Shown here: one piece after another, positions 18,590-28,794 of the stretch
Layout of the letters: every line of letters begins with the position of its first letter
Numbering within the stretch: the first letter of the stretch is position 1
NCBI GenBank assembly: GCA_963575745.1
Contig: CAUYUJ010003406.1
Coordinates: 15,001 to 79,000 of the forward strand
Length of the DNA stretch: 64,000 nt
Reading direction: 5' to 3'
Source: Prorocentrum cordatum
Taxonomy: Eukaryota > Sar > Dinophyceae > Prorocentrales > Prorocentraceae
Notes under the pieces: generated by a model
Database searches by the model: none
Told to the model about the DNA's origin: nothing
Seen by the model: only the letters and a program-made list of their open reading frames with translations
Program-made: the position numbers and the translations under genes

Positions 18590-19430
18590 AGCAGTGCCAT
18601 GCACGTGTTTATCCATTTCCTCTTCGTCCTTATTGCGGGGAAGGGAGAGATCAGCAGGGTCATGCACGTATTCACCCATGCCACCTTCACTTTCATGCAC
18701 GTGGTTATCCATTTCTTCTTCGTCTTTATCGCGGGGGAGGGGGAGATTAGCAGGGTCATGCACGTGATTATCAATTTCACCTTCACTTTCCTCCTCATCC
18801 TCCTCGTCCCTACCGGGTGCGACGAGGGCCTGAGGCAGAAGCAACTTGACGCTCATGGGGGCAAGAGAGCTCGTGCACAGTTTCGACTCCGGCCGAGTCC
18901 ACAGCAGATGCCCCCCCACGATCCATCGGCCACGCGGCCGGGACAGCACGTACTCATCGATTGCACTCTCACTTTCGGAATTTACACCTTCTTCATTATC
19001 ATGTACGTGTTTATCCATCTCCTTTTCGTCCTCATCGCGGGGGAGGGGGAGATCAGCAGGGTCATGCACGTGTTTATCCAGTTCACTTTCACTTTCCTCC
19101 TCATCCTCCGCGTCCCCACCGGGTGCGACGAGGGCCAGAGGCAGAAGCAACTTGACGTTCATGGGGGCAAGAGAGCTCGTGCACAGTTTCGACTCCGGCC
19201 GATTCCACAGCGGCCGGGACAACACGTATTCATCCATTGCACTTCCACTCTTAGCATTCACACCGTCTTCATTATCATGCACGTGTTTATCCATTTCTTT
19301 TTCGTCCTCTTCGCGGGGGAGGGGCAGATCAGCAGGGTCATGCACGTGTTTATCCAGTTCATTTTTACTTTCCTCCTCGTCCTCCTCGTCCCCACCGGGT
19401 GCGACGAGGGCCAGAGGCAGAAGCGACTTG
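18590..19430. repeat. Tandem 5' monomers of LINE-B, about 276-306 bp, with internal subrepeats
   Basis: CCGGGACA blocks recur at 18938 and 19214 (276 bp) and GCAAGAGAGC blocks at 18861 and 19167 (306 bp; one unit carries an extra 30 bp). Each monomer includes two or three subrepeats around TCATGCACGTGTTTATCC with a GGGGGAGGGGGAGATCAGC spacer; CACGTG is an E-box-like palindrome. By analogy with monomeric LINE promoters this could be the element's promoter. The minus strand is open throughout and would encode acidic repeats (DKHVHDPADLPLPR). Confidence 0.7.
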
Positions 19431-19524
19431 ACGTTCATCATTGCCCCCCTTTCCATCCTCATGGTCATCATGGGTGTGAAGGGCCACGAGACGGTGTTGC
19501 AGCTGAAGATCCCTTCCTGGGAAG

Positions 19525-19994
19525 GGGGTCGGTCGTCCCACCGGCGCCGGGCTGCACGCCTGGCCAAGGAAACCGCGGCGGCTGCCGGGGCTCCACAAAC
19601 CCCGGCCGCCCATGCAGAAGTTCCGCCTGGCCGCAAGCTCCGGGTGGCCACTCTCAACGTGACCTCTGCCACCACTGCACGCATCAAGGCAATGCTGGAA
19701 GCAGAACTGGTCGAGTCTGCGGACATCATCTGCTTGCAGGAGGTCCGCCACACCACAGTGACCCCACGCTGGCTCATGAGGCTGGCATCCCAACGGGGAT
19801 GGGGTATAAAGCTGTCGACGCCTTCCCCCGTGGACCAACGGGGCACGCACGTCCAGGGCGGCACCGCCATCATGTGGAGGCGCTCCTTGGGGAAGCTTTC
19901 CACGTACGCCCACCCGAAAGACCATCGACTGGTGGGACTCCTGTTTGCGGGAGGTGCAGTCGTTTCCGCCTACGGGCCTCGAATGGGTCGATAA
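19525..19994 (+). pseudogene. LINE-B copy 2 endonuclease (frame broken downstream)
   Basis: Same fold as 4776-5357: KLRVATLNV, ADIICLQEVRHT, GGTAIMWRRSLG and VVSAYGP. The 17-bp deletion immediately after VVSAYGP throws the frame into a stop at 19992-19994. The rest of the domain, including an intact GDLNWREM catalytic motif, continues in the RT frame. One extra base near 19515 also separates the core from its N-terminal EDPFLGGG segment. Confidence 0.7.
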
Positions 19995-22698
19995 AGCTGC
20001 GCAGTGGATGGACGAGAAGTTCCACGACAAGCCGCAGGTGCTCATTGGGGACCTGAACTGGAGGGAGATGTGCCGCCAGCTCGTCGCCGACGCCTGGCAG
20101 ATCGCCGACATGCCCTCCCCAACCACACATGCGAATACCAAGCCTACCCGAGGGCTGGCCCAGGGCTGCTCCATCCAGGCCGCTGGAGTGGAAGCCGTGG
20201 CCGGTGTCCCGCACCACAAGCTGGTTCTCTTCGAGGTGGACGTGCCGCTGCCGCCGCGGCCCGCCCAGGAACGCCTGAAACGTACAGCTTTCTACAGTTG
20301 GAATGACAATGCTATTATGCTCCCGGCCGATGCGGGAGACATCGAGTCCGCCGTCGATGCCGAGTACCCTGTCCTGGAGGCCTCGTTCCCGCTGTTGGAC
20401 AGGTGGAAGCGGTGGCACGCTCGGGCTGAGACTGTGGCCCGCCTGGCGTGCAGCCGGGACATCATGGAAATGACTCGCACTGGGGGGCGGCCGAAAGCTT
20501 CCCCGCCCAAGTCCCGCCGGTGCGCCGATTCGGCCCAGCACCGGGTGGATGAAACGATCACTCTTCGACAGCTGCGGCGGCTACACCGCCGGTTCACCCA
20601 CGGGAAGACTGCGGGGGTGGACTCGGAACGCCTGTCACCCAAGCACTTGCACGACTTCGGCGTGGCAGCCCGTCAGGGAGCCCTCCACGCAAAGTGGTCC
20701 GACGCCCCGCTGTTGTGGCCGACGTACGCCGCCGCAGTCGACATCATCAATGCCAGCATCACCAAGGAGGAGCGGAAGGGCACGGACGCCCGCGGCCGCC
20801 AATGGAAACAACGGTTCACCGAGATCACTCGGGACACTTGGGCCGCCGCCGGCCCTGTCATCAAGCCGGGCCCCGAGGCGCCGACCTTCACCCCCGACTC
20901 CATGCGGGCGGAGTGGGAGCCGATCTGGAACCCGCCAGACTACAACCCGGATGCCATCCGGGCAGCTTGGTGCACCTACGCGGACAAGGCCGTCTTCCCG
21001 CAGTGTGGGGTTGCGGTTGAATGGATCCCCGAGTACGACGACTTCTCTGCCGCCTTCCAGAAATGCGGCGGGGCGGCGGGCCTCGACGGCTGGTCAGCCG
21101 CAGAGGTCAAAGCTTTGACACGGCACTTCGAGTTCTTGAAGATGGAGCTCTACACGTTGTGGGTGGCAACCACACGCGCCGCTGGTGACCCGGCGGGCCT
21201 CCCGGAGGCCCTCGTCGACTTCCTCTTCTGCTGGCGGGTGGTGGGGATCCCCAAGCCCAAGACCGACGCCTCCCGGCCGATCTCGGTGGCGTCATACCTC
21301 GTACGGACGTGGCTCAGTGCATGCGCGGCCATCGCGCCCCACCCAGTGGACACGCAGTGGGCCACACGCCCCGGAGTCTCCGTGGTACACGCCATCTCTT
21401 CTTGGCTGAGTGCGGCGGCGGCTGCTGACGAAGGCTGTGAGCAAGACCTCACAAAAGCGTACGACCGAATCGACCACCTGCTGGCGACAGAGGCCCTGGA
21501 CCGTGAAGGTCGGCCTCGGCACCTGCAGTGTCTGTTCAGATGTTCCTGGCGGGGCCCCCGGCACTGCCAGGTGGAGGGAGCGCTGAGCTCTTCCCCAATC
21601 CGCCCCTGCTGCAGCCTCCCGCAGGGCGGGTCTGACGCGCCGGCCGGCATGGTGGCCACCTTGGTCCCGTGGCAGCCCCAAGACGTGACACCCTTCGCTT
21701 TCATGGATGACAGGTCCATGACCGTCGGCGCGCCGGCGGCCAGCACCAAGCTCCGCGATGCCCTCGTGTACACGCAAGACTTCGACACGGCCGCCAACTT
21801 CGCCGAGAACGTTGGCAAGAGACAACACTGGACAAAGACCGGAGGTGAACGAGTTGAGCACTTGGGTATCTCCGCTGTGCCGGGCTCTCCAGAGGAGCCC
21901 ATCGAGCCTCGCTTCGGGTGGGACCCCGTGCGAACGACGCTACGCCGCCTGGGCACACTCCCCGGGTCCGCCAAAGTCAGAGAGTCCCTGACAGCGGCTT
22001 ACGCTTCGCCGATGTGGTTGTGGGCAGCACCTGTGGTGGCGCCGCCCCCGCCAGACATCACGCCCCTGGTCATGAAGGCCGTGCTGCGCACCGGATGTTC
22101 CTGGTGGTGCCGGGGCCGCTGGTGGGCCACCAGACTTTACCTACACCCGCTCTACGGGTCAATTCTTCGCGGACTCAAGGTTGTTCTTGATCCTGAATTC
22201 TGTTGGAGTCCCCATGTGGAGACGCAGATACGTACCGCCGTGGATCGGCTGGGGCTCGGCTTTCGAGACTACGACCATTACTTTGGCCTGTGCCTGGAGG
22301 TGCTCCCGGGGGACGACCCGCGGGTCCAGAAGGTCACAGACAGGGTACGCCAGGGGCGCTCCTATTTCTGGACGCGGTCCGAAGAAGCGCAGCATTGCGT
22401 GAGGCTGGTGTGCCGCATTCGCTGTCTGCAGCAGTGCGCCTCTAATTTGCCGCAACGACGTGGATGGCGTGGAGAAGGTCGACGTGGAGGCCTCCAGCGA
22501 CCCCCGATGGAAGAAGTTCTCGGAGAGCCTGCCGGCCGCCGAGAAGCAGGCTCTGAACATCTTCCGGTGTGGAGCCATACGCACCCAGACCCGCATCAGC
22601 CAGAACACCAGGTGTGCGCTGTGCGGAGCGCTCCACCCGAGTGCCCGGCACCTATGGAGCGAATGCAGTGGGATGGACGAAGAACGCCGGCTTCTTAG
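19975..22698 (+). pseudogene. LINE-B copy 2 endonuclease 3' part plus reverse transcriptase
   Basis: One frame carries the last part of the endonuclease (GLEWVDKAAQW, VLIGDLNWREM) straight into the RT. This shows that endonuclease and RT belong to one ORF2 in the ancestral element. RT blocks are GIPKPKTDASRPISV, CEQDLTKAYDRIDH, SLPQGGSDAP and FAFMDDRSMT. The frame is good to about 22440, after which the 4-bp insertion shifts it to a stop at 22696-22698. A few residues differ from copy 1, most of them isolated substitutions. Confidence 0.75.
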
Positions 22699-22876
22699 CC
22701 GGTTGTACGGCCTCCAGCCTACGTGGTGGACTCGTCAGCCACGAGTTACATCCAAAAGCGGATGGATCACAACCAGTGCACATCGTGATCATCATCGTCG
22801 TGTTGATATGCAGATTGCCAGTTGTCGTATGGGTATCCTCCTTTGTTTGGGCCCGTTGAAGGCGCTGCTCGACTGA
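22460..22876 (+). pseudogene. LINE-B copy 2 ORF2 C-terminus
   Basis: After the 4-bp insertion the authentic frame resumes with EKVDVEASSDPRWKKF, the CALCGALHPSARHLWSEC knuckle and the same C-terminus as copy 1 (GILLCLGPLKALLD), stopping at TGA 22874-22876. Confidence 0.75.
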
Positions 22877-23215
22877 GAGCCGCTCCCGCCGAGCGAGGAG
22901 GACTCCTCCATCGAGGCTGTCATCCTGTCGCTCAAGCAGTTTGTGGACGAGTTCGGGGAGATCAGGACGATGATCAAGAAGTCCCCGAACTGGAAGCAGC
23001 TCGCGCGGGCCGTGGCCTACTTCAGGTGCAAGCCCCACAAGCCGAAGGAGGGCGGCAGGCAGATGGCGACGCTCATGTGGAAGATCAACGCGGACACCCC
23101 GCTCGGGCTGAAGATCCAGGGCTGCCTGGAGAGCTTGGTCCAGATGGAGGGGGGGAGTTCCTGCCAGGCCCAGCGCCGCGGGGCCCGTACGAGCGCGGCC
23201 TCTCGAAGATCGTAA
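22877..23215 (+). other. LINE-B tail running into a host-like coding fragment
   Basis: The first 84 bp (SSIEAVILSLKQFVDEFGE in translation) are shared with the tail of copy 1. Beyond 22960 copy 2 continues open (IRTMIKKSPNWKQLARAVAY, GGRQMATLMWKINADTPLG, CLESLVQMEG) with GC-rich third positions until about 23215, whereas copy 1 diverges. Either the LINE tail is a transduced host exon of which copy 1 has less, or both copies lie in duplicates of one host gene. No family was recognised. Confidence 0.4.
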
Positions 23216-24060
23216 GGCCAGGGCCCAAGCGCTGATCATGCAGAGCTCGGAGCGGTTCCAGCAGCTGGTGGCGCGTGGGTTAGTGAGTGCTCACGCCCCG
23301 TTTCAGGCCGCGCAGGCCGCCAGCGGTACAATCCAAATTTTTTCCCATCCAGGTATGCCAGAGGTTCCCTTAGTGCACGTTGCGCCGAGGCCCCCGCCGA
23401 GACGCGGGCGGGGTCGCGGTCGTGGCCGAGACGGAGCGCAGCCTGCGCCGTGAGTGCTCACCCCATGGCGGGCTGCGTGCCTGCGCCGGTGTGAGCCTGG
23501 CCAGTGCTGCTGTGCAGTGGGCAGCTCGTCTTCTCTCAATCGCAATTTCCAGCGGGTTTCGGCAGAAGCCAACTCAGAAGCTATAGGTAGTCAGTCGCGC
23601 GCGATGCCGGCAACTTTTTGTTGACTGCGGTGTCATTGATGATTGCTTGGCTTCCTCGAGCTAGTTCAAGTTCAAGTTCCTCCTCCTCCTCCTCCTCCTC
23701 CTCCCCCACCCTTCCTTTTCCCATCCTTAGAATGCGATGACCTTCGCCCAGCCCGAAATCATCATTATTATTATTATTATTATTATTATTTTTATTGTCA
23801 GTATTATGCTTATTATGTGTAGTACTATTATTTTTAACTATTAGTAGCAGCATTAGTATTATTCTTGTGATTCGCATTCGTATTTTCATTATTACGATGA
23901 TTCTTATCATTCGTATTGCCATATTATGTATGATTGTGCTTATTTTCTTATTTGTTTCATTTATATGTGTATTGTTTGTGTCCTTAGTCTTATCATTATG
24001 GTTATGCTTACTACTACGCATTTCCGCTTTCGTGTTTTAGTGGTCATGCCGGGTTATCGC
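23216..24060. other. Intergenic stretch with an AT-rich microsatellite island
   Basis: After an unremarkable GC-rich 450 bp come TCC repeats (about 23680-23703), then about 300 bp of ATT/TTA-rich sequence (23755-24010). The island is sharply different in base composition from everything around it. No gene was recognised. A 28-base segment near 24078-24106 (CGCTTCGCGTATCCCCACC...) recurs at about 52015-52043. Confidence 0.7.
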
Positions 24061-24134
24061 CGATTAACAAAAAATCTTGACGCTTCGCGTATCCCCACCA
24101 GCCCATCCTACACCAGGCGCTCGAACGAAGAACG

Positions 24135-24275
24135 CCGATGATCGGCAGCTGTTCTCCTCCCCCTCTTCCTCCTCCTCCGCCTTCTCCTCCTCCTCTTCTC
24201 CTCCTCCTCCCTCACATCCTGCTCCTCCTCCTCCTCCTCCTCCTCCTCCTCTTCCTCCTCATCTTCCTCTTCCCT
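24135..24275. repeat. TCC/CTC trinucleotide tract
   Basis: Pyrimidine-rich triplet repeats; no coding evidence. Confidence 0.85.
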
Positions 24276-24289
24276 GGTGGCGTCTTGGA

Positions 24290-24395
24290 AGTATCTTCGA
24301 ACGTTTTGGTGGGCTCTTGGGCCTTGCGGGCGGGCGGGCGGCGCTCCGCCCGCCCGCGCGCAGGGCCCAAGAGGAGGTCCAAGACGTCTCTCGGA
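24290..24395. repeat. Imperfect inverted repeat with GC-rich core
   Basis: Nested arms are GCGTCTTGG with CCAAGACG, CTCTTGGGCC with GGGCCCAAGAG, and CGGGCGGGCGG with CCGCCCGCCCG around a 4-base CGCT loop. The whole can fold into one long hairpin. It could be a foldback/MITE remnant. Confidence 0.6.
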
Positions 24396-24668
24396 ACCAT
24401 CTTGGGGGAGATCGATCAACGAAGGGGGGGTCCTAAATTTCAGCCCCCCCCTCAGGAGCCACGATCCTCGTGAGGGGTGTCGAATTTTAGCCCTCCCAGG
24501 GGTCGATCTTGGACGTTCTGACCGATCGCGGCCCCCCCTGTCCAGGTCAGTGGGGAGGGGGTAGGGGGAGGGGTAAACCCCTCCCCGAAGGGGAAGAAGG
24601 AGGGGTGGAAGAGGAAACTCGTTAAACCACCGACGCCCTAAAGGGCTGGTGGGATTGTCTCCTAGGGC

Positions 24669-24740
24669 TAGTTTTTCGCCCTGAATCGTTTTGCTGACGC
24701 TCCCGAGGCCCGGCGAGGGCCCCCGGAGGCCGAGAACGGC
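24669..24740 (-). repeat. Dispersed repeat 'T', minus-strand copy
   Basis: Its reverse complement matches the module described at 35322-35415: TTCTCGGCCTCC, then a GGGCC...GGGCCTCGGGA segment, then the GATTCAGGGCGAAAAAC end. Confidence 0.5.
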
Positions 24741-24959
24741 CCAAGACCGCCCGCCCCAAGTTTTTGTTCGGAGCGCCGGACCTCGGCGCCCCCTTCTGAG
24801 ATGCAACCGGCCCAGGAGCCTGTTTTTCCCAACCATCCTGTGGTGTTGGGTCCTCGTTTTGAAGAGACGGTGCCCCGCGTTCTCCCTCCTTCCTTCCTCC
24901 CGCTGCCTCCTCCCCCCTCCCATCATCATCATCATCATCAACACCCATTTCGGCACACC

Positions 24960-26300
24960 CCTCACACGTTTCGTGGCTCCATAGGGAGCTCCACCGAAGG
25001 CCCCAGTGCCCGCGGCCATGCATGCGTTCCACCCCTCACACGTTTCGTGGCTCCATAGGGAGCTCCACCGAAGGCCCCAGTGCCCGCGGCCGCATGCGTC
25101 CCCCACACCCATTTCGGCACACCCCTCACACGTTTCGTGGCTCCATAGGGAGCTCCACCGAAGGCCCCAGTGCCCGCGGCCGCATGCGTCCCCCACACCC
25201 ATTTCGGCACACCCCTCACACGTTTCGTGGCTCCATAGGGAGCTCCACCGAAGGCCCCAGTGCCCGCGGCCGCATGCGTCCCCCACACCCATTTCGGCAC
25301 ACCCCTCACACGTTTCGTGGCTCCATAGGGAGCTCCACCGAAGGCCCCAGTGCCCGCGGCCGCATGCGTCCCCCACACCCATTTCGGCACACCCCTCACA
25401 CGTTTCGTGGCTCCATAGGGAGCTCCACCGAAGGCCCCAGTGCCCGCGGCCGCATGCGTCCCCCACACCCATTTCGGCACACCCCTCACACGTTTCGTGG
25501 CTCCATAGGGAGCTCCACCGAAGGCCCCAGTGCCCGCGGCCGCATGCGTCCCCCACACCCATTTCGGCACACCCCTCACACGTTTTCGTGGCTCCATAGG
25601 GAGCTCCACCGAAGGCCCCAGTGCCGCGGCCGCATGCGTCCCCCACACCCATTTCGGCACACCCCTCACACGTTTCGTGGCTCCATAGAGCTCCACCGAA
25701 GGCCCCAGTGCCCGCGGCATGCGTCAGCGTTTCCCCCACCGTGCCCGCGGCCGCATGCGTCCCCCACGGCACACCCCTCACACGTTTCGTGGCTCCATAG
25801 GGAGCTCCACCGAAGGCCCCAGTGCCCGCGGCCGCATGCGCCTTTCGGCACACCCCTCACACGGGCTCCATAGGGAGCTCCACCGAAGGCCCCAGTGCCC
25901 GCGGCCGCATGCGTCCCCCACACCCATTTCGGCACACCCCTCACACGTTTCGTGGCTCCATAGGGAGCTCCACCGAAGGCCCCAGTGCCCGCGGCCGCAT
26001 GCGTCCCCCACACCCATTTCGGCACACCCCTCACACGTTTCGTGGCTCCATAGGGAGCTCCACCGAAGGCCCCAGTGCCCGCGGCCGCATGCGTCCCCAC
26101 ACCCATTTCGGCACACCCCTCACACGTTTCGTGGCTCCATAGGGAGCTCCACCGAAGGCCCCAGTGCCCGCGGCCGCATGCGTCCCCCACACCCATTTCG
26201 GCACACCCCTCACACGTTTCGTGGCTCCATAGGGAGCTCCACCGAAGGCCCCAGTGCCCGCCGCCCGCATGCGTCACCCCCACCCATTTCGGCACCCCCC
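24960..26300. repeat. 90-bp tandem repeat array
   Basis: Units repeat at exactly 90 bp from about 25081 to 25570 (TGCCCGCGGC at 25081, 25171, 25261, 25351 and 25441) and become deleted or degenerate towards both ends. Each unit contains CATTTCGGCACACCCCTC, GGAGCTCCACCGAAGG and CGCGGCCGCATGCGT. Because 90 is a multiple of three, several frames on both strands stay open, but nothing indicates translation. The array ends about 20 bp before a helicase exon, so it is probably intronic. Diverged relatives occur at 27450-27535, 34270-35060 and 50200-50330. Confidence 0.9.
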
Positions 26301-26320
26301 CCGCATTTCTCGCACGGCAG

Positions 26321-26786
26321 GGTCATCACCACGGTGGCGTGCCAGGGGCGCACCATGCGCGAAGGCGACGGGGCGGGGGAACGGCGCTCCGGGGGCGGCC
26401 AGACCTCCGGGGCGCGAGCAGTCCGCGGCCAGACCATCTCTCGGTCCTGTGGACTCTCGCCCTGGGCCGTCGGCTGCCCGGCGCGCTGCTCCCTCGGTCG
26501 ACGTCGCCCAGGCGTGATCCTGGATTGCGGCCGCCACGAGGTAGGGAACGGCAAGAAGGAGGACGACGACTGGTGGCTGGAGCTCTACGTGCTGCTCTCG
26601 CGCGCCACGCGCCACGAGGACCTCCTGCTCATGCGGGCGCCGCGCATCGAGTTCTTCCTGGCAGGGCCGCCGCAGGGCTTGCGGAAGCAGCTGGAGCAGT
26701 TTGCGGCGCGCACGAAGCGGTGCAGGAGGGAAGCGACGGCCCTCGCCAGGGAGCTCGGCTTCACCGAGTTCATCCGCGAGGCCTGA
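26321..26786 (+). CDS. Last exon of an SF1-like (PIF1/UvrD-type) helicase gene
   Basis: The exon starts after GGCAG at 26316-26320 (AG|GG, the usual dinoflagellate acceptor context) and ends at TGA 26784-26786. VITTVACQGRTMREG resembles helicase motif V (QGxT). VILDCGRHEVG followed by LELYVLLSRATRHEDLLLMR is a clear motif VI (YVxLSRA). A charged C-terminal helix (GLRKQLEQFAARTKRCRREA) follows. Such helicases unwind DNA using ATP. Only the C-terminal RecA-like part is here; no upstream exon was found between 23.2 and 26.3 kb, which is repeat-filled. A different helicase N-terminal part lies at 57.3-59.6 kb, downstream, so it is not the same gene. Confidence 0.6.
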
Positions 26787-26844
26787 CCTGAGGAGCGTCT
26801 CCCCCGAGCCGCGCCTTCTCTCGACTGCCCGACTAATTGTTTGG

Positions 26845-27115
26845 CCTCGCGCCGCGGACGACCCGCGCGCGTCGCTGGGACCCTCTCGGGGCGACCAGCG
26901 CGCGTCGCGGGAACTCCGTGCTGCGGGGGGCCCGGCGCCTCGTTCGCCCGTCGTCGCTCTGCCCAGCGGTCAGAGACTGGCCCGCTATCAGCCAGCCAGT
27001 TAGCTAGTCAGCTCTCTCTGCTTCGCGCAGCGGACGACCCGCGCGCGTCGCTGGGGCCCCGCCCGGGGCGACCAGCGCGCGTCGCGGGGACTCCGCGCTG
27101 CGCTGCGCCCGCAGC
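26845..27115. repeat. Direct repeat pair of about 85 bp after the helicase stop
   Basis: GCGGACGACCCGCGCGCGTC and the sequence after it (GGGGCGACCAGCGCGCGTCG, ACTCC.CGCTGCG) occur at about 26854-26935 and again at about 27028-27110. They probably lie in the 3' flank of the helicase gene. The stretch 27115-27430 shows nothing else. Confidence 0.7.
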
Positions 27116-27449
27116 CTTGGATTTTGGAGTGCGCGGGCAAAGAGGAAGGAAAGGAAGAGCCGAAAGCGGGCGCGATCCTCGCAAGAGGCGTGCCGACATG
27201 GGCGTCGCGACGTGCGGACGCTGCCGTCGGGGTTCCCGCGGAAGCTGCCTGCGGCGGCCACGCCCAGTGTCACGTGTGTTCGGACAGGCATGCTCGACAC
27301 TTACACTAGGCGGTTCCATGATCGCATTCATGCAAATATATTCACTCGCGCGCAGACCCATTCATACTCAGATTCCCTCGCGCTCTGACTCACCCGCGTT
27401 CTTTCTCTCGTAATCAGATCAGTCGTATTCCTTTGCGTTGTGTACCCCG

Positions 27450-27570
27450 CCACATTTCGGCACACCCCTCATGCGGTTCGTGGCCCCATAGGGAGCGCCG
27501 CCGAAGAAGATACTCCCAATTGCGATACTCACAACTGCATATGGTTGGGTCCTTCGCCAGGATTTTTTTT
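27450..27570. repeat. Solitary diverged 90-bp-type unit
   Basis: CATTTCGGCACACCCCTCA, GTTCGTGGCCCCATAGGGAG and GCCGCCGAAG follow the 90-bp consensus. The tail (TACTCCCAATTGCGATACTC...GGTCCTTCGCCAGG) matches tails at about 35060-35105 and 50335-50385. This marks the end of a larger dispersed repeat. Confidence 0.6.
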
Positions 27571-27799
27571 TATTCTGGCAAGATTACTTGCGTGGACGGG
27601 GGGGGGGGAAGCCTGAGCCTGAAGCGAGCCGCAAACGACGTGCACGGTGCGGAAGCCACGCAAGGCGAAGGGCACTTGCGCGGCAGCGTCCGTCTGCCGA
27701 GGAGCGAGGGGGACGGGGGGGGGGGCGGACGCCATGCAAGTAAGCTTGCCCGATCGAAAGAAGATGATGGACCTGTTGTCCACCATCACCACCATAAGT

Positions 27800-27975
27800 T
27801 AGAGGGGGAAGGTGGAAGAGGACGGAGAGGAGGAGGAGGAGGTGGGGGAGGAGGTGGAGGAGGGGTGGAGGAGGAGGTGAAGGAGACGGAGGAGTAGGAG
27901 GAGGAAGAGGAGGAGGAGGAGGAGGAGGAGTAGGAGGAGGAGGAGAGGGAGAGGAGGAGGACCCCCTCCCCCTCC
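27800..27975. repeat. GGA/GAG purine tract flanked by inverted repeats
   Basis: A purine-only run of about 150 bp. CCACCATCACCACCATAAGTT at its left and AACTTATGGTGGTGGTGG at its right are inverted copies, so the purine tract could form a loop. No coding evidence. Confidence 0.7.
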
Positions 27976-28264
27976 AACTTATGGTGGTGGTGGTGGAGAA
28001 CACGCCCATCAGAACAGGCTCCAGGAGCAGGTCGACCCCTGGCAACACCCAGGGCGCCCCCCAGGTCTTCTCAGCCCCGGGGGCCAGGCCGCGCGCCAGG
28101 CCGCCTCCCTCTCCTGCTGGAGGGAGGCAGGGCGTGCCCTCTCGGAGGCCCTTCGCTTCCTTTGTCGGTGACAGCCGAGGCGGTTTCGTTTCTTCGGGCT
28201 CCGGCAGGTCTGCTTGCAGGGATCGGAGCAGAAGTGATCATCACAGGCCAAAGCTGTACATGAA

Positions 28265-28360
28265 CCTGTGGCGGTCCGCGCGGATTTCTTGGATCTACGC
28301 TGGGGGCCCCTGGCGGCGCCTGCGGCGCCGCCCCTGGCGCGCGCCGCGCGCCACGGAGGG
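28265..28360 (+). repeat. Dispersed 'DFLDLRW' module, copy 1
   Basis: GCGGATTTCTTGGATCTACG followed by CTGGGGGCCCCTGGCG; translates as VRADFLDLRWGP. Related copies are at 37063-37130 and 41641-41705. The sequence 27980-28800 around it has no recognisable gene. Confidence 0.55.
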
Positions 28361-28794
28361 GGGTCCAGCTCAGATTCAAGAAAGCCATGCGGACCGTCAC
28401 AAGTCTATCTTTTTGTTGTTTCTGATCTTCGAGTTGAGGAGGGGGGGCAGGCGACGCCCGACAAAAACCTGAACCTCACGCATGTCGGGACATACTTGCA
28501 CGCCTTTTCGGCGAAGCGCCGTTTGAAAAGCCGGCGGGGGACTAAACTGTAAACTTGCTTGGATCTACAGCAAATCGCCATCCTTCAGGGAGGAGAGCGT
28601 GGGGTGTTGGGGTTCTGGGGGTACGAGGTGGGCCGGGGGTGGGGGCCGTGAGGGGGAAGGGGGGACGGAAGAGGCGGAGAATGGGGGAGAAGCAGCAGTT
28701 GGAGCTGCAGGGGGGGCGAGCGGACGTCCAGGAGGCGAGAATGAGGTGGAGGAGGACGAGCAGAGCCTGGAAAGCTATAATGGCCCTTGACACG

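Larger units (their letters stand above)
18510..22960 (+). mobile_element. LINE-B copy 2 (with 5' tandem monomers)
   Basis: From 19214 onward it matches copy 1 (4515-8278) at very high identity. Upstream it retains at least two more monomers that copy 1 lacks. Its own lesions are one extra base before the endonuclease near 19515, a 17-bp deletion at about 19978 separating the endonuclease and RT frames, and a 4-bp insertion at about 22446 in the C-terminal region. It keeps the GDLN endonuclease motif and the DLTKAYDRI RT motif A that copy 1 has lost. Confidence 0.8.

Noticed and set aside
18377-19903. 508-codon minus-strand ORF as a host gene
   Set aside because: Its 5' part is antisense of the LINE-B endonuclease and its body is the LINE monomers. 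Kept as an observation, not called as a gene.
24108-26295. Minus-strand ORF of about 580 codons with HWGLRWSSLWSHETCEG repeats
   Set aside because: It is the 90-bp array read in frame (90 = 30 codons); degenerate units and the adjoining TCC tract show no coding constraint.
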